From Archangium primigenium (GTDB taxonomy: Bacteria; Myxococcota; Myxococcia; Myxococcales; Myxococcaceae), in assembly GCF_016904885.1 (NCBI RefSeq), contig NZ_JADWYI010000001.1, positions 5,518,001 to 5,582,000 of the forward strand: a stretch of 64,000 nucleotides of DNA, given 5' to 3'. Both the position numbers and the translations under genes were made by a program. Below, piece by piece: positions 45,985 to 54,969 of this stretch. Under the pieces are notes generated by a model that made no database searches, was not told where the DNA came from, and saw only the letters and a list, made by a program, of their open reading frames with translations. Position 1 is the stretch's first letter, and each line of letters begins with the position of its first letter.

Positions 45985-47103
45985 ATGCGCGTCACGAAGG
46001 CCCTGGGTGTTCTGGCGTTGAGCATGGCGATGCAGGCGTGCGGGGGGCCGGAGCCCCTGGCGTCCGAGGCGGGTGAGCCGCTGGTGCCGGACTCTCCCCT
46101 GCTCGGCAGCCAGGAGCAGGCGCTGGGGCGGCTGAACATCCGCAACGCCGACCCCACGGTCATCCGCGTGGGCAGCACGTACATCTCCGCGGAGACGGAC
46201 GGCTCGCGGCTGTACGTGCGCACGGCCACGTCAGTGGACGGCCTGGGCGGCGCGGCGCGGCAGCAGGTGTGGAGCAACCCCTCCGGCTGGGCCGAGGTGT
46301 GGGCGCCGCAGATCATCCGCGACAGCGCCACGGGCACCTACTACATCTACTTCACGGCGGGGGCGAACAAGGCCCACCGCATGTACGTCATCCAGTCCAA
46401 GTCGCCCACGAGCGGCTGGAGCACCGCCCAGCGCATGTCGCTGCCGGACGACAAGTGGGCCATCGACGGCACGGCGTTCAAGTACCGCAACCAGTGGTAC
46501 TTCGTGTGGTCCGGCTGGGTGGGCGACAGCGACGGCGAGCAGACGCTCTTCCTCGCGCGCATGAGCAGCCCCACCACCGTCACCGGCGCGCGCTTCGTCA
46601 TCTCCCAGCCCCGCGAGGCCTTCGAGAAGGTGGAGCCCAACCCCCCCTGCCGCGTCAACGAGGGCCCCGAGGTCATCATCGATCCGGCCGGCCAGTTGCA
46701 CGTCGTCTACTCGGCCAACGGCAGCTGGGGCGAGAGCTACTGCCTGGCGGACCTGCGCCTGAAGCTCGACGGGGACCCCACCTACGTGTGGGACTGGTTC
46801 AAGTCCAACGGCTGCCTCTTCGGCGCCAACCGCTCCACCCTCATGAGCGGGTGGGATCCGACGCTCTACGCCAAGGGCGTGGGCCACCACTCCTTCGTGC
46901 TGGTGGACGGCGACCCCAACACCAGCCCCCCCGCCGGGCCCACCTTCCCGCTCGCCTACCACGGCGTGGCCAAGAACGAGTACCCGAGCGACTTCTGGGG
47001 CGCGCGCTACTGGTACTCGGGCACCTTCCAGTGGTGGGGCAACATCACCTACACCCGCGGCAGCGAGCGCACCACGGGCTGGAGCCTGAAGTTCTACGAG
47101 TAG
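45985..47103 (+). CDS. GH43-like glycoside hydrolase lipoprotein
   Basis: A 372-residue lipoprotein with lipobox AMQAC (Cys19). The rest looks like a five-bladed GH43 propeller. Candidate catalytic residues are Asp in RNADPTVIRVGSTYI, Asp in KWAIDGTAFKYRNQWYF and Glu in NEGPEVIIDPAG, the usual GH43 base, pKa modulator and acid. Arabinan or xylan side chains are typical GH43 substrates; the true target is unknown. The ATG has AGGAG upstream. The gene-free 431 bp before it carry a sigma54-type promoter and an intrinsic terminator, so expression may be attenuated. A strong hairpin follows the stop. Confidence 0.8.
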   Translation: MRVTKALGVLALSMAMQACGGPEPLASEAGEPLVPDSPLLGSQEQALGRLNIRNADPTVIRVGSTYISAETDGSRLYVRTATSVDGLGGAARQQVWSNPSGWAEVWAPQIIRDSATGTYYIYFTAGANKAHRMYVIQSKSPTSGWSTAQRMSLPDDKWAIDGTAFKYRNQWYFVWSGWVGDSDGEQTLFLARMSSPTTVTGARFVISQPREAFEKVEPNPPCRVNEGPEVIIDPAGQLHVVYSANGSWGESYCLADLRLKLDGDPTYVWDWFKSNGCLFGANRSTLMSGWDPTLYAKGVGHHSFVLVDGDPNTSPPAGPTFPLAYHGVAKNEYPSDFWGARYWYSGTFQWWGNITYTRGSERTTGWSLKFYE

Positions 47104-47128
47104 CCGCTCGGCGCGCGGCGACTTCCGT

Positions 47129-47169
47129 GACCCCGGGGGCGGAGAAGTTCTTGGTGATTCCCCGGGGTC
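47129..47169 (+). terminator. Hairpin after the GH43-like gene
   Basis: A perfect 10-bp stem (GACCCCGGGG with CCCCGGGGTC) with a 21-nt loop lies 26 bp after the stop codon. There is no U-tract. It probably terminates the lipoprotein transcript before the histidine kinase gene. Confidence 0.5.
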
Positions 47170-47231
47170 TCGGGATAAGGGAGGCTTCACGTCGCGGGCG
47201 ACGACCGGGCGCCGCGAATGGGAGGACGCCC

Positions 47232-48806
47232 ATGGCGTCGACAACGCACGAGGACGCGCTACCACGGCTCATTCTCGACGCGCTCATCCACCCCCTCTTC
47301 TGGAAGGGCGTGGATCTGCGCTACCTCGGATGCAACCGCGCCTTCTCGCGGCTGGTGGGCCTGGAGCCCGAGGCCGTGGTGGGCCTGAGTGACGAGGAGC
47401 TGCCCTGGCGGGACGCGGCCGACGTCTTCCAGCGCATGGACCGCCGCGTGCTCGCCACGGGCCGGCCGGTCGAGGCCCTGGAGGAGCCCGTGCGCGACGC
47501 GGAGGGCCAGGAGCGCTGGACCCAGACGAACAAGACGCCGCTGGTGGACGAGCACGGCACCATCGTGGGCGTGCTCGGCTCGCTGGTGGACATCACCGCG
47601 CAGCGCGAGGAGCGGGTGCGGCGGCTGCGGCGCGCCCTGTCCGAGCGCGAGACGGCCAACCGGCTCCTGCGCGAGCAGGTCAGCGAGCGCGAGGCCATGG
47701 AGCGCGCCCTGGCCGAGAGCGAGCTGCGGCTGCGCACGGCGGTGCGGGGCGCGCACCTCATCCTCTGGTCCCTGGATCCCCAGGGCATCTTCACCTTCGT
47801 GGACGGCGGCGGCCTGGGCATGCTGGGGCTCCGGCCCGAGCAGATCGTGGGCGAGTCCTTCTTCGAGCTGTTCGCGGGCGAGCCCCAGGCGCTCAAACAG
47901 GCGCGCCTGGCGCTCACGGGCGTGAGCACCACGCAGGTGCTCACCATCGCGTCCGACATCCACTACGAGACGCGCTACACCCCGGTGCTCGACGAGCGGG
48001 GTCAGCTCACGGGCACCATCGGCCTGGCCATGGACGTGACGGAGCGCGTGCGCGCGCGCGCGCAACTGGAGCTGGAGCTGGAGCGCACGCGCGCGCAGCT
48101 CCTGCAGGTGGAGCGGCTGGCGACGCTGGGCACGCTGGCGGCCGGCGTGGGCCACGAGCTGCGCAACATCTCCACCGTGCTCAACAGCCTGCGCACCGCC
48201 TTCACCGAGTGGGCCCAGACCGGCGAGGCGCCCGACGCGGAGCTGCTCACGGAGCTCGGCTGGGCGTGCGAGCACGTGGCCACGCACGGCCATCACCTGA
48301 TGAACCTGGGCCAGCCCGGCCAGACGAAGGTGGAGCGGGTGGACTTGCGCGAGCTGGTGCAGGGCGCGCTCAACATGCTGCGCACCGCGGGCACCCTGCG
48401 CCACGTGAACGTGTCCTTCCAGGGCCCCGCGCGCCCCGTGTGGACGGACGTGAGCCGCACCCGCGTGGAGCAGGTGCTCATCAACCTCTTGCGCAACGCC
48501 GCCGACGCCGTGGAGTCCGTGCGCGACCGGCCCACCGAGGTGCGCGTGTGCCTGCGCGAGGACCTGGCGCGCGGCGTGGCGCACTGCCACGTGGAGGACA
48601 CCGGCGTGGGCATGACCGAGCAGGTACTCGCCTCCATCTTCGAGCCCTGGTTCACCACCAAGCCCCCCGACCGCGGTACAGGGTTGGGGCTGCCCGTGGT
48701 GCGCAACCTCCTGCGCGAGCTCGGGGGCGATCTCTCGGTGGAGAGCCAGCCGGGCCAGGGCAGCACCTTCTCCTTCCACCTGCCGCTCGCGCCGCCGCCT
48801 ACCTGA
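47232..48806 (+). CDS. PAS-domain sensor histidine kinase (cytoplasmic)
   Basis: A 524-residue kinase without membrane segments. Order: PAS 1 (about 10-130, ending in GSLVDITAQREER), a coiled coil (130-165), PAS 2 (165-280, ending in AMDVTERVRARAQ), a dimerisation/phosphoacceptor domain with His near 307 in GHELRN, and an ATPase domain with DTGVGM and GTGLGL. It senses a soluble intracellular signal that the sequence does not reveal. The start MASTTHED has GGGAGG upstream; the open frame before it is antisense-like read-through. No response regulator gene lies beside it, so it is an orphan kinase as is common in myxobacteria. Confidence 0.9.
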   Translation: MASTTHEDALPRLILDALIHPLFWKGVDLRYLGCNRAFSRLVGLEPEAVVGLSDEELPWRDAADVFQRMDRRVLATGRPVEALEEPVRDAEGQERWTQTNKTPLVDEHGTIVGVLGSLVDITAQREERVRRLRRALSERETANRLLREQVSEREAMERALAESELRLRTAVRGAHLILWSLDPQGIFTFVDGGGLGMLGLRPEQIVGESFFELFAGEPQALKQARLALTGVSTTQVLTIASDIHYETRYTPVLDERGQLTGTIGLAMDVTERVRARAQLELELERTRAQLLQVERLATLGTLAAGVGHELRNISTVLNSLRTAFTEWAQTGEAPDAELLTELGWACEHVATHGHHLMNLGQPGQTKVERVDLRELVQGALNMLRTAGTLRHVNVSFQGPARPVWTDVSRTRVEQVLINLLRNAADAVESVRDRPTEVRVCLREDLARGVAHCHVEDTGVGMTEQVLASIFEPWFTTKPPDRGTGLGLPVVRNLLRELGGDLSVESQPGQGSTFSFHLPLAPPPT

Positions 48807-48863
48807 CGCTCGGGCACATCCCGGCTCGCGGCCGAGGGGGGTTGGACGTTATGACCCCCCTCC

Positions 48864-50078
48864 ATGAGCCCCTCCCCCTCGCCCTTCCAAGAGCTGTGGT
48901 CTCCCGTCACGCGACAGAACCCCCTGCCCTTCTACGCGCGCCTGCGCCAGGAGGCGCCGGTGGTGCGGCTGGAGGATCCCCACTTCAAGCACCCCGTCTG
49001 GGTCGTCAGCCGCTACAAGGACGCGGTGGAGCTGTTGCGCGACCCGCGCTTCACCAAGAACGTGGACAAGCTGCCCGAGACGTCCCTGCACCGCCAGCGG
49101 CGCAATGACGCCATGGCCGCCATCAACAAGCACATGCTCATGGCGGATCCGCCGGATCACACCCGCCTGCGCACGCTCGTGTCCAAGGCCTTCACCCCGC
49201 GCCGGGTGGAGGAGCTGCGCCCGCGCGTCACCGCCATCACCGAGCGGCTGCTGGACACCCTCGAGCCCCAGGGCTCCGCGGATCTGCTCGACGCCTTCGC
49301 CTTCCCCCTGCCGGTGACGGTCATCGCGGAGATGCTCGGCGTGCCGGTGGAGGATCAGGACAAGTTCCAGGAGTGGACGAGCATCATCGTCAACCCGCCC
49401 GTGGACGGGAACATGGAGCCCTTGTTCGCGGCCGGCTTCCAGTTCATGCAGTACTTCCAGGCGCTCATGGAGAAGCGCCGGGGGGAGCCGCGCGAGGATC
49501 TGCTCTCGGCGCTCGTGTCCGTGGAGGAGCAAGGCGACCGGCTCTCGCCCCAGGAGCTCATCAGCATGCTGTTCCTGCTCCTGGTGGCCGGCCACGAGAC
49601 GACGGTGAACCTCATCGGCAACGGCGTCTGGGCGCTCCTGCGCAACCCCGAGCAGCTCGAGCGGCTGCGCCGGGAGCCCGCCCTCATCGAGTCGGCGGTG
49701 GAGGAGATGCTGCGCTACCGCGGCCCGGTGGAGACGAGCACCCAGCGCTGGGCGCCCCAGGACGTGGAGTTCCGCGGCCAGGTGATTCCCGCGGGGGAGA
49801 CGATCCTCGCCTCGCTGATGGCGGCCAACCACGATCCCGAGCAGTTCCCGGAGCCCGGGCGCTTCGACATCGCCCGCGAGCCCAACCGGCACATCGGCTT
49901 CGGCTTCGGCATCCACTTCTGCCTGGGCGCGCCGCTCGCGCGGCTGGAGGCCAACATCGCCATCCCCCTGCTGCTCCAGCGGCTGCCCCGGCTGCGGCTC
50001 GCCGTGGACGAGTCCGCGCTGAGCTGGCGCGAGGGCATCCTCGTGCACGGCATGAAGCAGCTGCCCGTGGCCTTCTGA
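48864..50078 (+). CDS. Cytochrome P450 (bacterial class I type)
   Basis: A 404-residue soluble P450. Signature sites are AGHETT in the I helix, the ExxR pair in EEMLRYR, and the haem loop FGFGIHFCLGAPLAR with the axial Cys. It looks closest to CYP107-like actinobacterial and myxobacterial enzymes that hydroxylate polyketides or fatty acids, an impression and not a database result. It lies 6 kb from the PKS, on the other strand, behind three unrelated genes, so membership in the pathway is possible but unsupported. No ferredoxin gene is adjacent. The ribosome-binding site is weak. Confidence 0.93.
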   Translation: MSPSPSPFQELWSPVTRQNPLPFYARLRQEAPVVRLEDPHFKHPVWVVSRYKDAVELLRDPRFTKNVDKLPETSLHRQRRNDAMAAINKHMLMADPPDHTRLRTLVSKAFTPRRVEELRPRVTAITERLLDTLEPQGSADLLDAFAFPLPVTVIAEMLGVPVEDQDKFQEWTSIIVNPPVDGNMEPLFAAGFQFMQYFQALMEKRRGEPREDLLSALVSVEEQGDRLSPQELISMLFLLLVAGHETTVNLIGNGVWALLRNPEQLERLRREPALIESAVEEMLRYRGPVETSTQRWAPQDVEFRGQVIPAGETILASLMAANHDPEQFPEPGRFDIAREPNRHIGFGFGIHFCLGAPLARLEANIAIPLLLQRLPRLRLAVDESALSWREGILVHGMKQLPVAF

Positions 50079-50084
50079 GCGAAG

Positions 50085-50714
50085 TCAGAAGCGGATGCAG
50101 TCGAAGGTCTCGATGAGGGCCCTGAGCTCTTCGAGCGGGGCGTCGAGCCGTTGCGCCAGAACGGGCGCGTAATAGGTCAGGGCCCGGGTCTGCTCGGGAT
50201 GGGTGTGAAGCTCATCCACGATGACGTCACCGACCAGGCCCGGCCACTTGACGCCTCGCAGTTCGGGGGCCCGCGCGATGGGCTCCAGGATGGTGAAGCA
50301 GGGCCAGCGGGGGAAGCGGAGGGTGGCGGGGTCGGACCCGATGATCCGGCAGGCGTCCAGTCGGGCCTCGGAGAAGTCGCAGGATTCGATGGACCCGACC
50401 GGAGCGACCGGCGAGCCTCCGTACTCAGGCCAGTGCCCGAAATCGCATCCCGTGAGCCGCCCCTTGAACCGGCAGCCCGTCAGCGACGCGGCCACCCAGG
50501 TCTGATGATTCTTCAGCTCCTGCTTCACCTCGAAGGTGCAGTCGATGAACCGCGTTCCGCCCAGGAACAGGTTCTTGCCGGGCACCTTGAGGACGACCGT
50601 GCAGTTGCGCAGGATCAGCCCCTCGCCCAGGAAATAGAGCGCGCCCTTATCAGTCAGCTCCAGACGCTCGTTCTCAATTTCCCGGCCTTGGTAGAAGACC
50701 TTGTCGTAGAGCAT
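50085..50714 (-). CDS. Putative immunity protein, pentapeptide-like repeats
   Basis: A 209-residue cytoplasmic protein whose middle (about residues 30-125) has short repeating beta-helix-like units: LILRNCTVVLK, TRFIDCTFEV, ASLTGCRFKGRLTGCDF and SIESCDFSEARLDACRI. This pentapeptide-like pattern is common in myxobacterial immunity proteins. It starts 12 bp after the toxin remnant on the same strand, the normal toxin-immunity order, with GAGGG before the ATG. The family name is not certain to me. Being intact beside a broken toxin, it may act as an orphan immunity gene against kin that carry the active toxin. Confidence 0.65.
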   Translation of the reverse strand: MLYDKVFYQGREIENERLELTDKGALYFLGEGLILRNCTVVLKVPGKNLFLGGTRFIDCTFEVKQELKNHQTWVAASLTGCRFKGRLTGCDFGHWPEYGGSPVAPVGSIESCDFSEARLDACRIIGSDPATLRFPRWPCFTILEPIARAPELRGVKWPGLVGDVIVDELHTHPEQTRALTYYAPVLAQRLDAPLEELRALIETFDCIRF

Positions 50715-50726
50715 CGGCCGCCCTCT

Positions 50727-51996
50727 TCAGAAGGTGAGCATCCGGAAGAACTCGCCCGCCATCCGCCTGCCATGCCGCGCGAGGTTCGAGTCCGTTCCGG
50801 AGAGAATCTCGTACTTGTAGCCGCCAGGGACGTCCACATCGACTCCCTTGCCCCTGCTGAAGTTGTAGAGGTGCTGGAACTGCTCAGTACTTCCCCCGCC
50901 TCCTGGCCTCATCGATGGCCCGCTTCTCGGCACCCGACAGCCACCGGGCCTCCCACTGGTTCGCGGCCCGGGTGACGGCCTCCTGAAGCAGGTCCCCCAC
51001 TTTGTCCTCGGCGGGAATGTCCGCGGCCGACCTGTCGCGGGGCAGGTGCCAGCGCTGGCCATCGCTGAGTTCCACCTGTCGGTTTCCGCCTCGGTGATGA
51101 ATGACGGTTTCGGCGGAGCGGCCGCCGGTGGTCCTTCCCGCTCCACTGCCCGCCCTGTTCTTGAGCATCACCACGGCCAGGAGCCCCTGCGCCGAGGTGG
51201 CCACCGTCTCCACCGCGACGACCGCTCGCGCCAAGGCCCCGTCCGTCGTGAGCACCCCCTCCGCCCCCAGCACGGCGGCCCCTCCCTGCGCCTCGAAGCG
51301 TGCCCCCGCGAGGTCGAATCGAGGAAGAGTTCGCACCCGCGGCAGCACTTGACCCAGGGAGTGTCCGCCAAGGGCGGCCACGGCGAGAATCATGGCCCGG
51401 GCGGCGTCCTCACCCAGCGTCTTGCCGAACGAAGCGCCCGCCGCGCGCAACTCCTCGAAGGTGGTGGCATGGTGTGCCGCATCGGCCAGTCGGGCCCACC
51501 CGTCCATCAGTCCGTACACGGTCTCGAGGCCCAGGTAGCCCGTGAGGATGAGGGTCAAGCTGGCCGCGACGGCCTTCATGGTCGGCTCGGGGACGACCCA
51601 CATCATGCAAGAGGGCCACTGTCCAGACCACCATGGAGACGAGTCTCGGCACGTCCAGCAGCTCATGCTTGAGCGCCTCGTGCGTCTCGTCGAGGACGCC
51701 TCCGAGGGCCAGGGCCAAGGCGAACGTGCGCCGGTCGTCCGCGCGCAAGTAGGGCGCATCGTCCAGCAGCCCCAGGCAGTCACCTCCGCCCTGGCGTGCA
51801 CACCACTTCACGTACCGCTCCCTCAGGGCTTCTTCTGCCTGGGGCACGAGGACGATGGCGCCGTCCTGGCATTCGGGAATCCAGGTGAGGGCCTGCACCA
51901 CCTCCACGGGCGAGCCGCGTACGGTACGTCATCGCGCCATTCTTCAGGACCCGCCGTGGGCACGTCCAGGTGAGCATCCGCTACACTGGCGGCCAT
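50727..51996 (-). pseudogene. SitA-like polymorphic toxin, frameshifted and missing its signal peptide
   Basis: Pieces of one SitA-type protein lie in successive frames. The N-terminal part, AHLDVPTAGPEEWRDDVPYAARP, shifts near 51910 to VEVVQALTWIPECQDG and RYVKWCARQGGGDCLGLL. A shift near 51610 leads to MMWVVPEPTMKAVAASLTL and the hydrophobic middle. A shift near 50885 leads to the C-terminal effector-like end, GYKYEILSGTDSNLARHG. Each junction needs a one-base change. The expected lipoprotein signal is absent: the upstream DNA is the DUF1801 gene on the other strand. In Myxococcus, SitA lipoprotein toxins are passed by outer-membrane exchange. This copy should be inactive unless the sequence contains errors. 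Confidence 0.7.
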
Positions 51997-52555
51997 GCAG
52001 AGCAAGGCCACCACTGTCGACCAGTACCTCGCGGCGCTTCCCGAGGAGCGCCGCGCGGTGCTCTCCGCCGTGCGCGACGTCATCCGCGCCCACCTCGATG
52101 CGGACTACCAGGAGGGCATGCAGTACGGGATGATCGGCTACTTCGTCCCGCACTCGGTCTTCCCGGCGGGCTACCACACCGATCCCCGCCAGCCCCTGCC
52201 CTTCGCGGCACTCGCCTCGCAGAAGAGCCACATGGCCCTCTACCTGATGGGCGTCTACGGCCAGCCCGAGCAGGAGCGGTGGTTTCGCGACGCCTGGGCC
52301 AAGACGGGCAAGAAGCTCGACATGGGCAAGTCGTGCGTGCGCTTCAAGACGCTCGACCACGTGGCGCTCGACGTGATCGCCGAGGCCATCCGCCGCACGC
52401 CCGCCTCCGCGTACATCGCGCACTACACGTCCGTCATCCGGCCCGCCCCGAAGGCGAAGGCGCCGACCGCGGCGAAGAAGACGGCCGCCAAGAAGACGGC
52501 CGTGGTGAAGAAGACCGCCGCGGTGAAGAAGACGGCCGCCAAGAAGCGCGCGTAA
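51995..52555 (+). CDS. DUF1801 protein with histone H1-like lysine/alanine tail
   Basis: A 186-residue protein. Residues 1-150 form a DUF1801/YdhG-type alpha-beta domain (VDQYLAALPEERRAVLSAVR, then MQYGMIGYF and KSHMALYL). Residues 150-186 are a low-complexity tail of KTAAKKTA-type repeats, like eukaryotic H1 or bacterial H1-like proteins. The tail suggests DNA or RNA binding, while the function of the DUF is unknown. The ATG overlaps the first codons of the toxin remnant on the opposite strand, so the gene, or its junction, has replaced the toxin's 5' end. It converges with the VWA gene, leaving 5 bp. Confidence 0.85.
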   Translation: MQSKATTVDQYLAALPEERRAVLSAVRDVIRAHLDADYQEGMQYGMIGYFVPHSVFPAGYHTDPRQPLPFAALASQKSHMALYLMGVYGQPEQERWFRDAWAKTGKKLDMGKSCVRFKTLDHVALDVIAEAIRRTPASAYIAHYTSVIRPAPKAKAPTAAKKTAAKKTAVVKKTAAVKKTAAKKRA

Positions 52556-52560
52556 CCCTT

Positions 52561-53832
52561 CTAGTAATACGTCGTCGAGCCGTCCTTCATCACGCAGGCC
52601 CCGTCCTGCGTGGGATTGCCCACGGTGCGCACGAGCTCGGTGCCGGAGACCGGCAGCCGTCGGCCCTCGAGCTCCGAGCCGATGGTGCGCACGAGCAGGT
52701 GCTTGAGCAGCTGCACCTGGTAGCAGGGGATGTGCGGCTCCTCGTGCGCGTCGCCCACGCCCGAGTCGTCGGTGAGGAAGAGGTAGCGGCCCCGGGTGTG
52801 CTGCGCCGCGAGCCGCATCTGATACTCCGCCACGCTCGACACCCCACTGGCCGCCACCGGATACACCTTGATGCCCGCGCGCCGCGCGGCCCCGGCCGTT
52901 CCCAGGAAGGCCTCGTGCTTGTCCACGTGCGTGGGCGCGTCCGCCATCAGGAACAGCAGCCGCGCGGTGTTGCCGGTGCGCCAGGACAGCTTCACGCCCT
53001 CCTCCAGGCCCCGATCCATCGCCTCGGGGTAGTCCCCGCCCCCGTCCGCCGACTGCGCGTCCAGCCGCAGGCGCAGCGTCGCCACGTTGGAGGTGAAGTC
53101 GAAGCGGCGCACCACGTAGTCGTCGCCCGTGTCCCGGTAGAACACCAGGCCATAGCGCACCGCCACCTGGGGAAAGCGCTCGCCCAGCGTGTTGGCGATC
53201 TCCTGGATCTCCGCCTTCAGGTAGGCCAGCTCGTCCGTCATGCTGCCCGTGGTGTCCACCACGAAGGCCACGTCCAGCTCCGTGGGCGGCGCGGCCTCCA
53301 CGCCCGGCAGCGTCACGTCCCAGGCCTTCCCCCCCTCCACCGCCGTGGTGATGGGCGCGCCCTCACGTCCCGCTGGCGGCGACACCGTCACCGCGAAGGC
53401 CTCGCCCGCCGAGGCCCCATCGTGCGTGGGCAGGAACAACACCCGGCCGTCCGAGGCCGTGGGCCCCTCGAAGCGCGACTGGCCGCCGCCCGTCACCTGG
53501 ACGCGGGCATTGGACACCGGCCGCCCCGCCTCGTCGCGCACGGTGAGCACCACCCGGTCCGCGACGGGCGGCGCCCGCAGCCCCAGCTCCGTGGAGGCCT
53601 GGAGGTACTTCTGGAAGAAGTCGAAGTTGAGGTTGTCGTCCCAGTCCCCCGCGGTGAGCTGTCCCGCCGAGGGCTGCCGGGGCACCTCTCCCGGCGGAGA
53701 CTCCGGGGCGCTCATGGGCGGCACGCCGCCCTCGCCCATGTCTCCCCGGGAGGGCGCGCCTCCCATGCCACAGGCCGACAACAGCACCAGACCCAACCAC
53801 GGAGCACACCAGGCGAGCGGGGACATTTTCAT
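52561..53832 (-). CDS. VWA-domain lipoprotein
   Basis: A 423-residue lipoprotein with lipobox LLSAC (Cys21) and a Gly/Pro-rich linker. A carboxypeptidase-regulatory or Ig-like beta domain follows (about 90-180, VVLTVRDEAGRPVSNARVQV), then a von Willebrand A domain (about 185-400). The MIDAS motif is DTTGSM, with the later Asp in FLMADAPTHVD. VWA lipoproteins bind protein partners through a metal ion, in adhesion or surface assembly. No operon partner is clear. A hairpin at 53864-53896 lies just before its start. Confidence 0.87.
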   Translation of the reverse strand: MKMSPLAWCAPWLGLVLLSACGMGGAPSRGDMGEGGVPPMSAPESPPGEVPRQPSAGQLTAGDWDDNLNFDFFQKYLQASTELGLRAPPVADRVVLTVRDEAGRPVSNARVQVTGGGQSRFEGPTASDGRVLFLPTHDGASAGEAFAVTVSPPAGREGAPITTAVEGGKAWDVTLPGVEAAPPTELDVAFVVDTTGSMTDELAYLKAEIQEIANTLGERFPQVAVRYGLVFYRDTGDDYVVRRFDFTSNVATLRLRLDAQSADGGGDYPEAMDRGLEEGVKLSWRTGNTARLLFLMADAPTHVDKHEAFLGTAGAARRAGIKVYPVAASGVSSVAEYQMRLAAQHTRGRYLFLTDDSGVGDAHEEPHIPCYQVQLLKHLLVRTIGSELEGRRLPVSGTELVRTVGNPTQDGACVMKDGSTTYY

Positions 53833-53863
53833 GCCCCGCCGCTCTGCAAGCCCCTTGCCTCCC

Positions 53864-53896
53864 GTGCGCTCCCCGAGGCGCCTCCTCGGAGCGCAC
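53864..53896 (-). terminator. Hairpin between the effector-like and VWA genes
   Basis: The arms GTGCGCTC and GAGCGCAC are extended inward by a bulged CGAGG/CCTCG helix. It lies about 68 bp after the stop of the gene at 53964 and about 30 bp before the VWA start. It has no U-tract. A terminator is the simplest reading. Confidence 0.45.
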
Positions 53897-53963
53897 CCGG
53901 GGCCGGAGGGGGCCGCCCGGGTAGCGCCTCACGGAAAACCAGGGCACCCCTGTCAGGGCCGTC

Positions 53964-54908
53964 CTAGATGGAGGGCGTCTGGGGGGACGGCACGGGGAGC
54001 ATCATCACCGGCGGCACGCCCTTGAGCTTGTCGGGGCGCATGAGCTCGGGGCGCATGTCCGGGCTCACCTTGCCCGTCATGTCGTTGAGCTGGCCCATCA
54101 GGTGCCACTGGCCCAGGCCCTGGCCGTTGTGCGGCGGCCGGTACTGCGCGAAGGCGGTGGCGCCCGCGAGATCCTGACCATTGCCCGTCTTGTGCGAGTA
54201 GTCCTGGGGCCCGAAGGTCGCCGCGGGCGACAGGTGCGGCTTGTCCCGCAGGAAGTCGGTGAGCTCCTGCTGCCCGTTCTTCGAGTAGTTCGCGTGGTGC
54301 AGGAACGACAGCGACTGGTCGCGCGAGTCGTGCAGCGCATGGACCGCGCAGCCGTTGAGCTGCCCGGTGACGAGCAGCTTGGGATCGTTGGGACCGGGGT
54401 GCTGGGGCACGCCCTGCAGGCCGGCGAAGCGGCCCGAGCCCTCGGGCAGGTAGTCCAGGTAGTAGGCCGGCGTGCCCTTTCCGCCCGCGGGCGACAGGTG
54501 CATGTTGGCGTTGCCGCCCGGCCGCTGGTGTACCGAGAGCGTGGCGATGGAATCCGACGCGGGCACGAAGGGCTGCTGGGCCGTGGCCGCCGGGATGCCC
54601 GCGGGCCGCTGCGTGTTCTGGATGTTGAGGACGTTGTCCTTCTGGCCCGCGAACTTCATCGGATCCTGCGCGAAGGGCGTGGTGACGTCCTTGCCTCCGG
54701 GCGGTTTGGCCTGGGGCTGGGCCACCGGCGCGGAGGAGGCCGGCGGGCGCGTGCTGAAGCCGTCCCGGGGCGGCGCGGTGGGCGCGGCGGTGGGCGGCGC
54801 CTTGGGCGTCTCGGTGGGCTTGGGCTTCGCCTCGACCGGCGGCGGCTTCGGGGTGTCGATGGACGGCGGACGCGACGCGCCGCCGAGCTTCGGGCCTTTC
54901 ATCTTCAT
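53964..54908 (-). CDS. Hypothetical protein with possible CNF1/BLF1-like deamidase centre
   Basis: A 314-residue protein with no signal peptide. Residues 1-85 are a flexible Pro/Lys/Ala-rich region (SIDTPKPPPVEAKPKPTETP). The rest is a compact, probably beta-rich domain. The segment VTGQLNGCAVHALHDS holds Thr181 and Cys187, with His204/His205 17-18 residues after the Cys. From memory, this resembles the T-x5-C spacing and L-S-G-C motif of the glutamine deamidases BLF1 and CNF1. Here Ser is Asn and the His spacing is longer. The call is therefore a hypothesis. The ATG has GAGAGGTG upstream. It could be an exported or injected effector; no immunity gene is evident. Confidence 0.55.
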   Translation of the reverse strand: MKMKGPKLGGASRPPSIDTPKPPPVEAKPKPTETPKAPPTAAPTAPPRDGFSTRPPASSAPVAQPQAKPPGGKDVTTPFAQDPMKFAGQKDNVLNIQNTQRPAGIPAATAQQPFVPASDSIATLSVHQRPGGNANMHLSPAGGKGTPAYYLDYLPEGSGRFAGLQGVPQHPGPNDPKLLVTGQLNGCAVHALHDSRDQSLSFLHHANYSKNGQQELTDFLRDKPHLSPAATFGPQDYSHKTGNGQDLAGATAFAQYRPPHNGQGLGQWHLMGQLNDMTGKVSPDMRPELMRPDKLKGVPPVMMLPVPSPQTPSI

Positions 54909-54969
54909 GGGGCACCTCTCCAGACGGGGGTTGAACAGGTGCCGCCCAGCTTACGTCAAAACGTGGGCG

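Noticed and set aside
48864-50078. The P450 as a tailoring enzyme of the PKS/NRPS pathway
   Set aside because: It is on the other strand and 6 kb away behind a peptidase, a glycoside hydrolase and a kinase, with terminators in between. Possible but not supported.
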